A stretch of DNA of 64,000 bases from Arbacia lixula. Lineage: Eukaryota > Echinodermata > Echinoidea > Arbacioida > Arbaciidae. The DNA is taken from NCBI GenBank assembly GCA_963669155.1, contig OZ022585.1, positions 10,062,378 through 10,126,377 of the forward strand, written 5' to 3'. The notes below the pieces were generated by a model. It was not told the DNA's origin, made no database searches, and saw only the letters and a list, made by a program, of their open reading frames with translations. Position 1 is the stretch's first letter. Every line of letters begins with the position of its first letter. The translations under genes were made by a program, and so were the position numbers. Below, piece by piece: positions 41,201-49,552 of this stretch.

Positions 41201-44200
41201 TGAGCTGTTGTGTACTGCGTAAAATGATGTTAAAAATTCACAATGGAATCAATATTGTTGCATGTTCTGGGAAGTTAGTCATTACAGTTGAGGCAGCAAT
41301 CACCATGACACATTTTATGCTTATCTCCCTAAACTACAGAACACAGTCTATTTTTCACAGTCAAATAACCCAAAACTTTTTTTCTCTCTTTCTTCACTGG
41401 ACGCTGCTTACCTCCAGATGAACGAGGAGGCATCTGAGGGCGCTGTTTGACTCCATGTCCTCCGCTGCAGGTTGCTGCCACCACAGCTGATGCTGCACAC
41501 AGTCTCCCTTCCCTCCGAACTGAATAGACTGTCAAGGAAACCTGCAAAATAAGATCCAATAACTCAATCAGAGTAATACCCTTCTTTATTTTTCAAAGGG
41601 AGAGTTCACCCTGAAGATAGTTGGTTTTGATAAAAGGAGAAACATGAAAGAAAGTGAAGGTTTGATGCAATCCACTAACTGATACGCAAGTTAAGATCTT
41701 TTGAAATCTCAATTTTGCGACGTCACTTGCGAGGTGCTCTCCCATATATTGTGTACAAAATAATTGCTTCTTTACTGTTTTTGACACCTGAATGATTTTG
41801 TTATTGTCATACAGGATTGTGTGTACAAACAAATTTCTAATGATGTATCAAATGCACAGGTAGAAAAAATGCACATCTTTGATTAAAAAATAGAGATGAC
41901 GTCCGCGAAAGCTAGTAGACTCAGCTACACATACTGAAATTTCAGAGTGAAAGCCTCAAATATTAGTGAGATACAGCTCCTAGAAGCTCGTCATGTCATT
42001 TCATAAATATCCCTTCCATTGACATAACACAAATACGTCCGAATTTTGACATTAATGCGTATAATGAAATTTACACCATGAAGACATCATTAAAATAAAA
42101 AATGAAGGCAACTTTCATATTCTTTCTGAATATTAAAAAAAAAATTAGGGGTCACCGGCCATTCTGAGGAGCTAGGGCCGATTGAAGGAAGTCATGTTTT
42201 TCACTATATTTGCACGCAAAAACGTATTGACACACACGCAGATTTTCAACTTTGACGCACCCGCACGACCTTGTTCTTGAATGGAAATGACTCAAAATTG
42301 CAGGATGTGATCTACAGTATGTAGTGTCAGGAACATGAAACCAGTAAAAAAACAAAATTTTGATGCTGCGTTCGGAAAAAAAAGGTTCAAAATTTTTTTT
42401 AGCTGATTTAGAGCATTTTTAAATTTTGCATGCATTAACGTATGTGTACGCGCATGTTTTTTTGTAATGAAATCAATTGCCCACTTGTTAAATTTATTCG
42501 TGTATAATTTCATTTTGATCAAACTATCCATTCTAGAGTAATAGTTTTTCATTAAATTGCTCGTTGATGACGTCACAATCATGTGATGACCTTGAAATGA
42601 CTTTTGCAAAAAGACTACATTGATACCAAGAAATGATGAAAGTTTCAATAAAAATGATGGAGGCAATTTTGAGTTATAAAATGCGTGGCACAAAAAAGTG
42701 GGGGTGAAAGAATAAAAATAAAGAAGAAGAAGAAGATAAAGAAAATTCTAACAAAATTAAGAGGTGAGCTGTCATTGGTGACAGACCACCTAAATAACAA
42801 GAGAGTACAGTATACTGTCTAATAGGAATCATATTTAGAGATGAAACTACTTGCTCTACAACTGTAGATAAAATAGTCTACATCTGTATGCATGTATCAT
42901 ATTCATTTTATGATTCTATGAAGATATTACATTCTTAACCACCCCCCCCCCCCCCTGATAATATGTTTAAGTAATTTAAGTTTATTGTATTAATCATTTA
43001 TTGTCCATGTTTGTGTCAATGTTAACTCTTTCCTTGGAATGGATTTTATGATTCTATGAAGATATTACATTCTTAACCACCCCCCCCCCCCTCCCCCCTG
43101 ATAATATGTTTAAGTTATTTAAGTTTTGTATTCATCATTTATTGTTCATGTTTGTGTCAATGTTAACTCTTTCCTTGGATCTCCAAAACAAATTTGCAAG
43201 TAAACAGATTTGAAAATAACATTTTCCACAAATACCCGGTAGCCATCCCTTGCTCAAACTTGATTGAGAGACTGTGATTCTAAAGACTAAACCAGAAATC
43301 ATGACCATACTTGTACATAAACACATTGATTGCAAAAGAATGGACATTGTCTTGATGACCCTTTCATTTCAGGCTACACGTACAATGTACAACACAGCAT
43401 CGTAGTTAAGTTTGGTTGGCAATGGATGTGTTCAAGTACATATTGTAGATGTAGACGAGAGAACTGTACAGTACATTAGACACATGTAGCAGATGAACAC
43501 TAAGTGACAGATGATAGCTTTAACATGTAATGACAGGTGAACACATTGGAGAAAATGCACTACGTCATGAGCACCTTATCCACATGCTCATAAGCGTGTA
43601 GTGTAGACCTGGGCCTGTAACAGTAATGGATACATTTCTGTTACATTTAATGTAACACTGGATAAATCTCTTAAATTCCAATTATCTTTTTTTTGTCTCT
43701 TAAATACCCCCGTCAATAATAATAAAAATAAAAAACTAAATACATAAAGAAATGCATTGATTTGCACTTTACAGGGTTTTGTACGCTTAAAAAAATTTCC
43801 CTGTACAAATTTGCCATACCAAGTTGGTAACGGGACAGACGAGTGTGTTACAAACTCAAACTATCATTTTTGTCTAAAAAGCATTTGACAAGTGTGCCTT
43901 CCATTACCTGTGGCCACTGGTCCAATGGCAATCAGAAGACACTTGCACTCGAGCTTTCCCGCTTTGCTCAGCAATTTCTTGTTCCACCGGAAAACAGGTT
44001 TCCTGCAAAAAACACACACAAAATAATCAATAATCAAAAATAATAATAAAACTAGAGCAATTCGACTGCCCCGCAGTCGATAAATATGCCTCCGCCTCTT
44101 TGCTATTCTCAGAAAATGTGCACGTTTGGTGGGCAATGTACCATTGCTCCTATGTGAAATGAAAATATCGCATTCTGTTTTTTCAAGTTTAGCCAAGTTT

Positions 44201-46566
44201 GGCAATGTTCATTGACTTTTGACCTCTTTGACTTCCCATCTAACCAGTCTGTTTAAATCCATCCTTGTATCAAGTTTGTTTAAAATTAGCCAATTTTGGG
44301 TGAAGTTCATTGACCTTTGACCTTTCAGGAATTTTACCCAAACTTCACCAGTCTACCTCCATGAAGTGATTCATCTCTGTACTATCTTTGGTTTGAATTG
44401 AATCATTAGTATTGGATTCAATGTGAAAAATATCTATTGGGGGCAATTTTTAGCCAATTTTGGCAAAGTTCATTAACCTTTGATCCCTGACCTTTGAGAA
44501 ATTTCACCAAAAATGTCATCAGTCTAGTAGTGATCCATCTTTGCACCATGTTTGGTTGGTATTGCTTCATTGGATTTGGATATATTTTGAAAATGATCAC
44601 TTTGGGGGCAATTTTTAGCTAATTTTTGGCAAAGTTCATTGACCTTTGACCTTTGAACTCTCAGGAGTTTCACCCAAACTTTCACCAGTCTACCTCCATG
44701 AAGTGATACATCTCTGTATCATATTTGGTTAGAATTGCGCCATTGGAATTGGATTTAGGTTTATTGTGTAAAATATCAATTTTGCAAAGTTCATTGACCT
44801 TTGATCTCTGACCTTCCAGCAATTTCACCAACAATGTCACCAGTCTACCCAAAAGAAGTGATCCATCGTTTCACTATGTTTGGTTGGAATTGCACCATTG
44901 GGTTTGGATTTATTGTGAAAAATTGAAAGTTTGGGGCAATTTCTAGCCAATTTTGGCAAAGTTCGTTGACCTTTGACCTCTGAACTTTCAGGAACCAAAA
45001 ATGTCACCAGTCTATCCCCAAGTAGTAATCTATCTTTGTACCATGTTTAATGAGAATTGCATCCTTGGATTTGGATTTATTGTGAAAAAGGTCAATTTTT
45101 GGCAAATTTTCACAAATTTCATTGACCTTTGACCTCTGACCTTTCAGGAATTTTGCCAAAAATGTCACCAGTCTATCCCCAAGTAGTGATACATCTTTGT
45201 ACCATGTTTAATGAGAATTGCATCCTTGGATTTAGATTTATTGTGGAAAAGGTCATTTTGGGGCAATTTTTACAAAGTTCATTGACCTTTGACCTTTGAC
45301 CTCAATCAGATTTGACCCCAATTTTACACACTTCATTAGTTTCATGCAATACATACATGTACTAAGTTTGAAGCAAATCTGCTGAACGGTTCTCAAGATA
45401 TTGCCTAAACGGATTCGGGACGGACGGACGGACGGACGGACGGACGGACGGACGGACGGACAACCCGAAAACATAATGCCTCCGGCCACTTCGTGGCGGA
45501 GGCATAAAAAAATCAATAATTATTTGCAGGGGGTACTTTTAAAACCTGATGCCATGATTGGACGCTCCAATTGCCTTGTATTTTCTTCTTCTTCTCCCAG
45601 CTGAAGTCATAGTCAGTCCTCTTGGTAGAGAATTGTCATACTTTTGTGCGATGCTGTACTAGCGTGCCATGCTGCATGGGCCCAGAACAAAACATGCCTC
45701 TAAAAAGTGTTCTGTGTGCGAGTAAAAACAACTCCTTCTTCTAGTGCTGCTGCAATCCTGACCCTACCAGCTGTCTCTTGAACTTGTCAAAAGAAGGCGC
45801 TGTTGAAACCTGGTTCCACAGGCAGATTTTACTGTATTAGGTACAAGTTTATTTCTCACAGGGCTTAATTTTTCCCAATGCCAATGGAGGCAAGTGTTGT
45901 ACTTGTGAAGAACCAATCACAATGAATAAATCTCATTGGAACTTACTCCATGTATGTGGACACACAAATATGCATGTGCGTCTACGCATATGACTGGGTT
46001 AAATGAGCAGGCCAAGATCTAAGGGGTGTTTCACCAAGCTGTTCGTAACTTACGAACGACTTTACGAGCGACTGGTGATCCCACCTTGTGCTAAATGCAA
46101 TACCACACTTTGCTCAGTGAGAATCTGAATGCAAAAACACATGTATGAAAGAGAGAAACGAAGCGTACACATACACGTATGTATATAAGAGGGTTAAAAC
46201 AGAGTTGGTGATAAACCATACACAATCAACTTAAAACCAAGTCCAAATGAAACCTAAATAAGACTGTCAATTCTTTAATTCATGTAATGGTTTCCCCTGC
46301 AATGAACCGAAAGAAAACACAACCATGATAACAACGTTCACGGTTTAGGCAATGAGCCATCGTATATTGAGCCGCAGCCACCCGGACAGCTTACCGGGCA
46401 ATTCTGGCAGGGTACCGGACAGAATGAACGTAACTCGTGGAACGAAAACACCACGGGCACGGAATACTTACGGATCTGCAGTAAAACGACCAGGATTAGT
46501 GTATTCCGATTCATCTTCTGCAACAGCACGACTGACAGGGAAAACAACCTCACTTAAACGGTTCAT
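25246..46566 (-). CDS. PSMG1: Proteasome assembly chaperone 1 (PAC1), complete 7-exon gene
   Basis: PAC1 pairs with PAC2 in the cytosol to build the proteasome alpha ring. Coding exons (minus strand): 46566-46472, 44002-43908, 41541-41412, 40244-40163, 38786-38591, 28415-28279 and 25323-25246. They total 813 nt, or 270 residues plus stop; human PSMG1 is 288. Every junction is GT-AG and every phase fits (2, 1, 2, 0, 1, 0). Landmarks shared with human PAC1 are the CLLIAIG core strand with the following FLDSLF, LCEC, the LGSQRIGELKT strand (human LTCRHVTDYKT), PCCPFLQPPNTV (human ACCPLLEQPNIV), VLTYCEV (human VLSYCQV) and FMPVLS (human FKPILS). The N-terminal 31 residues are acidic and diverged. 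Intron 5 is 10.2 kb and packed with repeats. Symbol assigned by homology. Confidence 0.93.
25324..26761 (-). other. PSMG1 intron 6, proximal-to-exon-7 part
   Basis: AT-rich with a palindrome-rich spot near 26025-26050 (repeated GATATCGCGATATCGCGA). Open frames at 26207-26628 on both strands match no family. No exon signal fits the PSMG1 phases here. Confidence 0.45.
26762..26932. mobile_element. Foldback element (~170 bp hairpin)
   Basis: An almost complete inverted repeat. The left arm contains GATGATGCACAGGTTT and GTTACCTCTGAATT, the right arm their complements, around a short GGCTTCGCC loop. It could be a small MITE. There is no second copy in this window. Confidence 0.8.
27181..27625 (+). 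repeat. Tandem array, three ~155-bp units
   Basis: Units share GTGGTATTACCCAAGAATCA (starts at 27213, 27366, 27523), ATTGATGCAGAAAT and GAGCAAGT blocks. The spacing of 153 and 157 bp and the TTTGACC motifs resemble the 160-bp arrays at 17.1-18.1 and 44.1-45.5 kb, so it may be a distant member of that superfamily. Confidence 0.75.
27626..28278. other. PSMG1 intron 6 segment with overlapping open frames, unrecognised
   Basis: Both strands are open over about 27809-28228 (139 codons on plus, 72 on minus). Neither product matches a family I know, and there is no splice or promoter context. It may be an inserted repeat with a chance open frame. Confidence 0.35.
28279..28415 (-). CDS. PSMG1: PSMG1 coding exon 6
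   Basis: Begins with two bases completing the Val of VLTYCEVRGLPAV and ends FMPVLSCPIVKPFIP. Acceptor ATGTAG is weak because the pyrimidine tract is interrupted. Donor CCG|GTAAGC. A damaged tandem copy of this exon lies 147 bp upstream in the same intron (28425-28590). Confidence 0.93.
28425..28590 (-). pseudogene. Broken tandem copy of PSMG1 exon 6
   Basis: The sequence GTACATCACAGCAGGCAGCC and its surroundings (28519 onward) repeat exon 6 (28372 onward) at a 147-bp period, including an acceptor-like CTAG just before the TTCTGACG start (about 28562). The copy has TAG in place of the Tyr codon of LTYCEV. It has lost the segment coding for the end of the exon (AFMP region) and has no donor. 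It would not give a functional exon. The longest matching block is essentially identical, suggesting a fairly recent event. A shorter third fragment of the flank lies at about 28925-28970. Confidence 0.85.
28591..29335 (-). other. PSMG1 intron 5, nothing recognised
   Basis: Contains a 130-codon plus-strand frame (28593-28985) without any recognisable domain, and an AT-rich remainder. Confidence 0.4.
29336..29502. mobile_element. MITE family B, copy 1 (~166 bp)
   Basis: Near-perfect terminal inverted repeats of about 30 bp starting GGGCATTTCATGAAAGTTG. The body contains CCGACAGTTACCATAGTAAC and GCCAATCAAA, shared with the copy at 59988-60151. Non-coding. Target duplication unclear. Confidence 0.88.
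29503..31535 (-). other. PSMG1 intron 5, nothing recognised
   Basis: AT-rich intronic sequence with a poly-C run near 30276-30290 and two related blocks near 30440-30470 and 30535-30560 (AACTGCAGGCACG / AACTGTAGGCATG) that suggest a small local duplication. No gene is supported. Confidence 0.45.
31536..31766 (-). CDS. Possible unidentified terminal exon inside PSMG1 intron 5
   Basis: A minus-strand open frame of about 76 codons follows a good acceptor (TCTCTCCCCATCAG|CG) and runs MNHLSVSDDEG to SDYCSYMHLV before TGA. Composition is balanced, unlike the purine/pyrimidine artefact it adjoins. I recognise no family and see no upstream exon to join it to. PSMG1 is complete without it, so it would be an alternative exon or a nested gene. 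The first ~40 bp are duplicated at 31957-31999 beside a poorer acceptor. It could easily be chance. Confidence 0.2.
   Translation of the reverse strand, partial: SVMNHLSVSDDEGPLHASSLYLAAMPHPSNKAPSGRLLVVVPPVQVGVGPPSHSLHHHRKLWDIIASDYCSYMHLV
31767..32490. repeat. ~700-bp purine tract (GA/GGA-rich) with a 229-bp duplication
   Basis: The plus strand is almost pure purine with few interruptions. A non-repetitive 40-bp block (CATCATCAGAAACAGATAAA onward) occurs at about 31730 and again at about 31959, marking a 229-bp tandem duplication. Long Ser/Leu frames on the minus strand are artefacts. Such mirror-like purine tracts can form triplex DNA. Confidence 0.9.
32491..33177 (-). other. PSMG1 intron 5, nothing recognised
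   Basis: AT-rich intronic DNA without a supported gene. The block GGGATTTGTGTGCATTAA near 32872 also occurs near 5945, so a short dispersed relic is present. Confidence 0.4.
33178..33441 (+). mobile_element. MITE family A, copy 2 (both ends present)
   Basis: Starts AAGGATAGTTCACCCTGA and ends TTTCAGGGTGAACTATCCCT. TTAA lies next to both ends, possibly a TTAA target duplication as made by piggyBac-type elements. Non-coding. Confidence 0.85.
33442..34318 (-). other. PSMG1 intron 5, nothing recognised
   Basis: Contains a short TG-rich stretch (about 34008-34060). No gene or repeat family recognised. Confidence 0.4.
34319..35284. mobile_element. MITE family A, two inverted copies forming a long pair
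   Basis: A left-end copy (34319 to about 34550, GAAGGGATAGTCCACCC) and an inverted copy (about 35090-35284, ending GGACTATCCCTTTA) face each other. Both contain the CACGTGCGAGGTGCTCTC or complementary block. Either two separate insertions or one ~965-bp foldback-type element carrying unrelated internal DNA. Confidence 0.65.
35285..36439 (-). other. PSMG1 intron 5 with one small hairpin
   Basis: A short inverted repeat at about 35447-35517 (GTTTGGAAACACAGACTAAGC and a near complement) could be a small foldback. No gene is recognised. Confidence 0.45.
36440..36688. mobile_element. MITE family C, copy 2 (249 bp)
   Basis: Terminal inverted repeats of about 26 bp, CTGCCCTACTCTGACAAAAG at the left and the complement at the right with one or two changes. 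Body nearly the same as 6082-6328. This copy has the better-preserved ends. Confidence 0.88.
36689..38590 (-). other. PSMG1 intron 5, distal part, with a degenerate DR1-like repeat
   Basis: About 37261-37690 contains CTGTACCATGTTTGATCA, GACCTTTGACCTC (near 37373) and CCTTTGACCTCTAACC (near 37509), so it looks like a decayed member of the 160-bp repeat superfamily. The remainder is AT-rich with nothing recognised. Confidence 0.5.
38591..38786 (-). CDS. PSMG1: PSMG1 coding exon 5
   Basis: Largest exon, 65 codons plus one base. It carries the LGSQRIGELKT strand, SPYPLLSLRSS (human SPFLRALKTQ) and CCPFLQPPNTVGGLAAE. Acceptor CTCTCCGCAG, donor GAGG|GTGAGT. Confidence 0.95.
38787..39295 (-). other. 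PSMG1 intron 4, nothing recognised
   Basis: AT-rich intronic DNA with no repeat partner that I could find in the window. Confidence 0.4.
39296..39792 (+). mobile_element. Half copy of the 2.07-kb foldback family
   Basis: 39300-39545 matches the right arm of the internal inverted repeat of the foldback element (about 11003-11240), including ACTAAGAATGTTGCTAT and CTTCACTCCTCACAGTCCTA. 39553-39792 then matches 1-250 with the same hairpin (GACGAACTATCACTTCC and complement at 39656-39760). The tandem order of these two modules differs from that in the full element. Confidence 0.8.
39793..40994 (-). other. PSMG1 introns 4 and 3 around exon 4, nothing recognised
   Basis: Apart from exon 4 (40163-40244) the DNA is AT-rich. 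A small repeated motif TTACGCGTGGCG appears twice near 40719-40760. No gene evidence. Confidence 0.4.
40163..40244 (-). CDS. PSMG1: PSMG1 coding exon 4
   Basis: Encodes KKGSSDLALCECRETV and TQQLFSWVQQ, matching human SNPSVFLCQCSCYV and DQQYQWLEKV. Acceptor TTTTTATCAG, donor CAG|GTCAGT. Confidence 0.92.
40995..41206. mobile_element. Foldback element (~210 bp) in PSMG1 intron 3
   Basis: Arms of about 95 bp. AGCTCGAAGGAATTGGCAT is mirrored by ATGCTAATTCCTTTGAGCT. Inside, GGGAAAGGGAAAGG and CAGCATGAAACATGATGC are mirrored across a short loop. Non-coding. Confidence 0.85.
41412..41541 (-). CDS. PSMG1: PSMG1 coding exon 3
   Basis: Only one of the three frames is both open and phase-compatible with its neighbours. 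It reads FLDSLFSSEGRETV at the start and DASSFIW at the end. The longer uninterrupted frame here is a different, non-coding frame. Acceptor TTTTGCAG, donor GAG|GTAAGC. This is the least conserved part of the protein. Confidence 0.85.
41597..41895 (+). mobile_element. MITE family A, copy in PSMG1 intron 2
   Basis: Starts AAGGGAGAGTTCACCCTGAA and contains GCGACGTCACTTGCGAGGTG and CTAATGATGTATCAAATGCA, shared with the copy at 15507. The right end is missing. Confidence 0.78.
42150..42795 (-). mobile_element. Dispersed repeat family D, copy 1
   Basis: Reverse complement aligns with 56100-56480: a GGTGGTCTGTC end able to form a small hairpin, the middle block TTTCAAGGTCATCACATGAT and GTGACGTCATCAACGAGCAA, and a CGCGTACACATACGTTA block. 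It holds an open minus frame (42292-42693) that is not conserved in the other copy, so coding is doubtful. Family unknown. Confidence 0.7.
42905..43182. repeat. Tandem duplication, 138-bp period
   Basis: Two nearly identical units beginning TTTTATGATTCTATGAAGAT, each containing a poly-C run and ending in AACTCTTTCCTTGGA. Differences are mostly in the poly-C length. Confidence 0.9.
43183..43907 (-). other. PSMG1 intron 2, nothing recognised
   Basis: AT-rich, with no repeat or gene signal beyond the tandem duplication on its left. Confidence 0.4.
43908..44002 (-). CDS. PSMG1: PSMG1 coding exon 2
   Basis: Encodes KPVFRWNKK through CLLIAIGPVAT. The acceptor is a pyrimidine run ending TTTTTTGCAG and the donor is CAG|GTAATG. 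It contains the first conserved beta strand of the fold (human FIIAIGNNAV). Confidence 0.9.
44055..45507 (+). repeat. ~160-bp-period repeat array with DR1 motifs, copy B (apparently complete)
   Basis: Begins GAGCAATTCGACTGCCCCGC and ends with a (GGAC)n block (about 45416-45461) followed by CCTCCGGCCACTTCGTGGCG. Between lie about seven units with TTCATTGACCTTTGACCT, TCACCAGTCTACC and TTGGATTTGGATTTATTGTG blocks, 153-175 bp apart. Perfect TGACCTTTGACCT motifs lie at 44311, 44640, 44967, 45123 and 45283. The array is in PSMG1 intron 1 and inverted relative to copy A. Confidence 0.9.
45508..46471 (-). other. PSMG1 intron 1, promoter-proximal part
   Basis: Contains a segment (about 46021-46080, GTGTTTCACCAAGCTGTTCG) that resembles one end of a TIR element without its partner. 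Otherwise nothing is recognised. Confidence 0.4.
46472..46566 (-). CDS. PSMG1: PSMG1 coding exon 1
   Basis: Starts MNRLSEVVFPVSRAV and contains the acidic stretch AEDESE, matching the position of the acidic N-terminus of human PAC1. The donor is CC|GTAAGT, phase 2. The ATG is the first in-frame methionine before the SEVVFP motif (human GEVVKAP). A GC-rich stretch, about 46620-46720, lies just upstream. Confidence 0.85.
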
Positions 46567-46760
46567 CGTGGATACTGGATGTACAAAGTTGTCAAGAGAT
46601 GTTCTTTTAGTAGGTACGTACCGGTACCGGAGTTCGATCTGCAATACTGAATAACTCGCGCATGGCGCGCCGCATGAAATCTCTGAGCTGCCGGACCGCG
46701 GGATCCCGCTCCGCTAGGGCACCGTTAATTAAGTGATTTTACTTGTCTCAGGCAATCCGA
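46567..46760 (-). promoter_or_regulatory. Probable PSMG1 promoter region
   Basis: Immediately upstream of the PSMG1 ATG the sequence becomes GC- and CpG-rich (about 46615-46720, with GGCGCGCC and repeated CCGG/CGCG). This is typical of a housekeeping-gene promoter without a TATA box. The transcription start cannot be placed. Confidence 0.4.
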
Positions 46761-47389
46761 CTGCAGCTGATATAGCGCGCGCACGTGCATGATAATGCAT
46801 AAACAGACACAACCTCGTTCCCATGGATGTTGTTGACGCAACAATTCAGCACGCAGTTATAGGGAGTTGATGCAGGGAGGTGTTAGGAAGGAGTAGAAAC
46901 TCGAGCATATTCAAACATCTGTATGGGTTCTAAAGCGTGCTCATGAATATCAAACGTATTCCATTATTGCTTTGATGTTCCATGTGCCGAGCCGACATTT
47001 AGCTGAAGTCAACTTGAAAAGAAATTTCTTTAACTTCCCATTTGTCTGTAGACGTTCTGTTTTTGACAAATTCGTTTGCAAAAGGAAGCTAACGGCAGAT
47101 AATGACAGATCCTTTAGTCTGTTTTTGTTTTGAAAAGTATTGAGGAATCATTAAATATCGGACATATTTTATAAGCTATTTGTATTACTTACAAAATTTA
47201 CCAATTTCTTCACTTTCCGACATCTTGTGCATATGGGGGATTCAACCACTCTCAAAATGATATATTAAGCTGTGTATTATCATTAACGGCGTTTGTATGT
47301 GTTTGCGTGCAGAAGAGATATTTTACTTGAAAAACTTGTTTATTTGTGTTTGCTGATACCTGTTGTGCTCATGGAAGTATTAATGCCAT
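46761..47389. other. Intergenic DNA upstream of PSMG1, nothing recognised
   Basis: No divergent gene, repeat or open frame that I can support. Confidence 0.4.
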
Positions 47390-49000
47390 TAACAGAACGG
47401 GACTAGCGAAATGAGACTGTACATTTCTTTTGTTCTCTCTGAGAAGCCGTTGCCACACAATCATGTTTGTAATATTGTTCAAACACAGAACAGCACCTGT
47501 TGAGAACACCATAACGTTTCAGCGGCTTGGCACATGGGTTCAAAGAAAGAAAGTTGCTTCATATCCTTCCATAACACATCCCTGGTTGATGGGTTCACTT
47601 TCAATCGAAGGAAGACAAAAAAATGTAGCCATAATTTTAAGCCGTATCCAAGAGTACGTGCTTACTCCTTTGTTACTTGACAATGCTTGAGCTGCGCAGT
47701 CCAATGACATGTGCTGTGATAATCTGCATTCAGACTCTCTATATAACATTTCTCCCCCTTAAAAGCAAGATGTACATGGCAGCAACTACTTAGTTTCTCT
47801 AAATATGACTTCTTTTATCAAAAATTATGATAATGAGCAATAACTACTTCACATTTTATACATACTTGCACTATTATCGTTTGTTATTGTTCATTATACC
47901 TCTGAAGTTTACATGAATGGGCTTCTCATGAACTTGAAGAACAAAATGCTTGTTCATGTAACATTTTTACAATACACATATTTACACTATGCAATACATA
48001 ATACATCAATGTTTTACACAATACTTTGTGCAATTGTAAACATTTTCCTTGTACATAACAATATCATCAAATCGTTGTTTCTGCTGGAAGTGCGTCTTTG
48101 TGTTTCTGGAGTGTTTGTCATGTCTGGCAAGTGTGTGTTTGGGTGTGCAGGGCATTCTCCCCTCACTAAATTGTGAGTGGTTCACTTAATTTCTGGAGCA
48201 TTCTTAGCTGGCTCTAGATCGGGATCGAGCTAGGTATCGGCAACACGATTGGTGGTTCCTCAGGTGCTGCTGGGTGCTATTGGTGGCGTGTTAGTATGTT
48301 CGTCTATTGGGGTGTACCTTCTCATCTGGTCGTGGATGCATGCTTTTGCGCGTTTCACACGAAAGGCTTCGATCCATTTGCTATGAGCATCGACAATGAT
48401 CAGGATGTTCTCCTCTCCGATGGTTGCATAATTATAGTCACAGTGGATCCGACTCCATGACTAATTGTCTGAGAATTTCCATGGGTGGATGGGCGATGCT
48501 GACTCTGACTGGCAGTTTGTGCAACTCTTCACTTCTTGTTCAAATTGGCTGTCTATTCTTGGCCACCAAACATACGATCTGGCTAGAGCTTTCATCTTTA
48601 CGATGCCAGGATGCGTACTGCATGAGCTGTGTATAGCTTTTTGACGATTCTTTCCTTCATGGTTGGATTGTAAGGTATGACAATTTTTCGTCCCCATAGG
48701 ATAAGGTCATCCTTCACTCTAAGCTCTTCTTGTGTGCAAATATACACTTCTTCAGGAAGATTCATTTTGGCTGGCCATACAGGATGTATCTCGATCTTCA
48801 CCTGGGTAAGAAGTCTTTCTGGTGCTGCTCTTCACTTCCTGTACATCGACACGTGTCAAGATCAACCAGGATATTGATGCGTTCCCTGGGTGCTTCATCA
48901 AGCTCTGCGAGATCTGGGTGATCCAATCAAGTTGCTTGATAGGTAAGCGCGATAACGCATTGAGCGTTTCCCTTCCCGATGAGGTATGTTGTAGCTGTAT
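47390..49000 (-). mobile_element. Ty3/Gypsy LTR retrotransposon fossil (partial)
   Basis: On the minus strand the order is: an RNase H/integrase linker (ALSRLP-type motif, about 48950), an integrase zinc-binding region (HPGIVKMKALARSYVWWP, CTNCQ, about 48500-48640), an integrase core start (IIVDAHSKWIEAF, about 48360-48410), a polypurine tract (about 47755-47765) and a probable 3' LTR beginning TGTTATATAG near 47747. The outer LTR border is uncertain. No gag, reverse transcriptase or 5' LTR is seen. The copy is broken, with several breaks, and looks moderately old. Confidence 0.75.
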
Positions 49001-49266
49001 GCTGACAATTTACAATTTACGATCAGTTCAGAGATATCAGATAGTTCGAATCAGCTATAAACTTCCGAATCATAGAGATAGAGATCAATTATCCATCATG
49101 TTATTCAAGTACTAAATGTACTGCAACTTTAAAATACGTCGAGTCTGCGAGTTCTCCTTTGACCGTAGAATCAAAGCAAAAAAAAAAAGAATATTGTAAT
49201 TAATCTCGCGCGACCACTACTCAGCACAACACAGCGATGTCGCTCTCAAATACCTGGTCGATTAGT
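49001..49266. other. Flank of the Gypsy fossil, nothing recognised
   Basis: Short intergenic stretch with no supported feature. Confidence 0.35.
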
Positions 49267-49477
49267 GTGAGAAGTGAGTGAGAGAGAGAGAGAGAGAGGG
49301 GGGGGGGGGAGAGGGGGGTACAGGGAGACAGTTAGATACAGAAGTACACTGTACAGAGATCGAGTGAGCAAGAGAGAGAGAGCAAGCGAGTAAGAGAGGG
49401 AGAAAGAGAGGGGGAGGGGGTGTGGGGGGAGATACAGAGAGACAGATACATACATACATTGAGTGGGTGAGCAAGAA

Positions 49478-49511
<34 letters not shown>

Positions 49512-49552
49512 GGGGGAGGAGAGAGAGAGAGAAAGAAAGAGGAGGGGTGGAA
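49267..49552. repeat. GA-rich tract
   Basis: (GA)n with poly-G and GATACA-type interruptions. Ser/Leu frames on the minus strand are artefacts. Confidence 0.9.

Noticed and set aside
41329-41559. 76-codon minus-strand open frame over PSMG1 exon 3
   Set aside because: It is the wrong frame; the phase-compatible frame matches PAC1 after FLDSLF.
42292-42693. 133-codon minus-strand frame
   Set aside because: It lies in repeat family D and is not kept open in the second copy at 56100.
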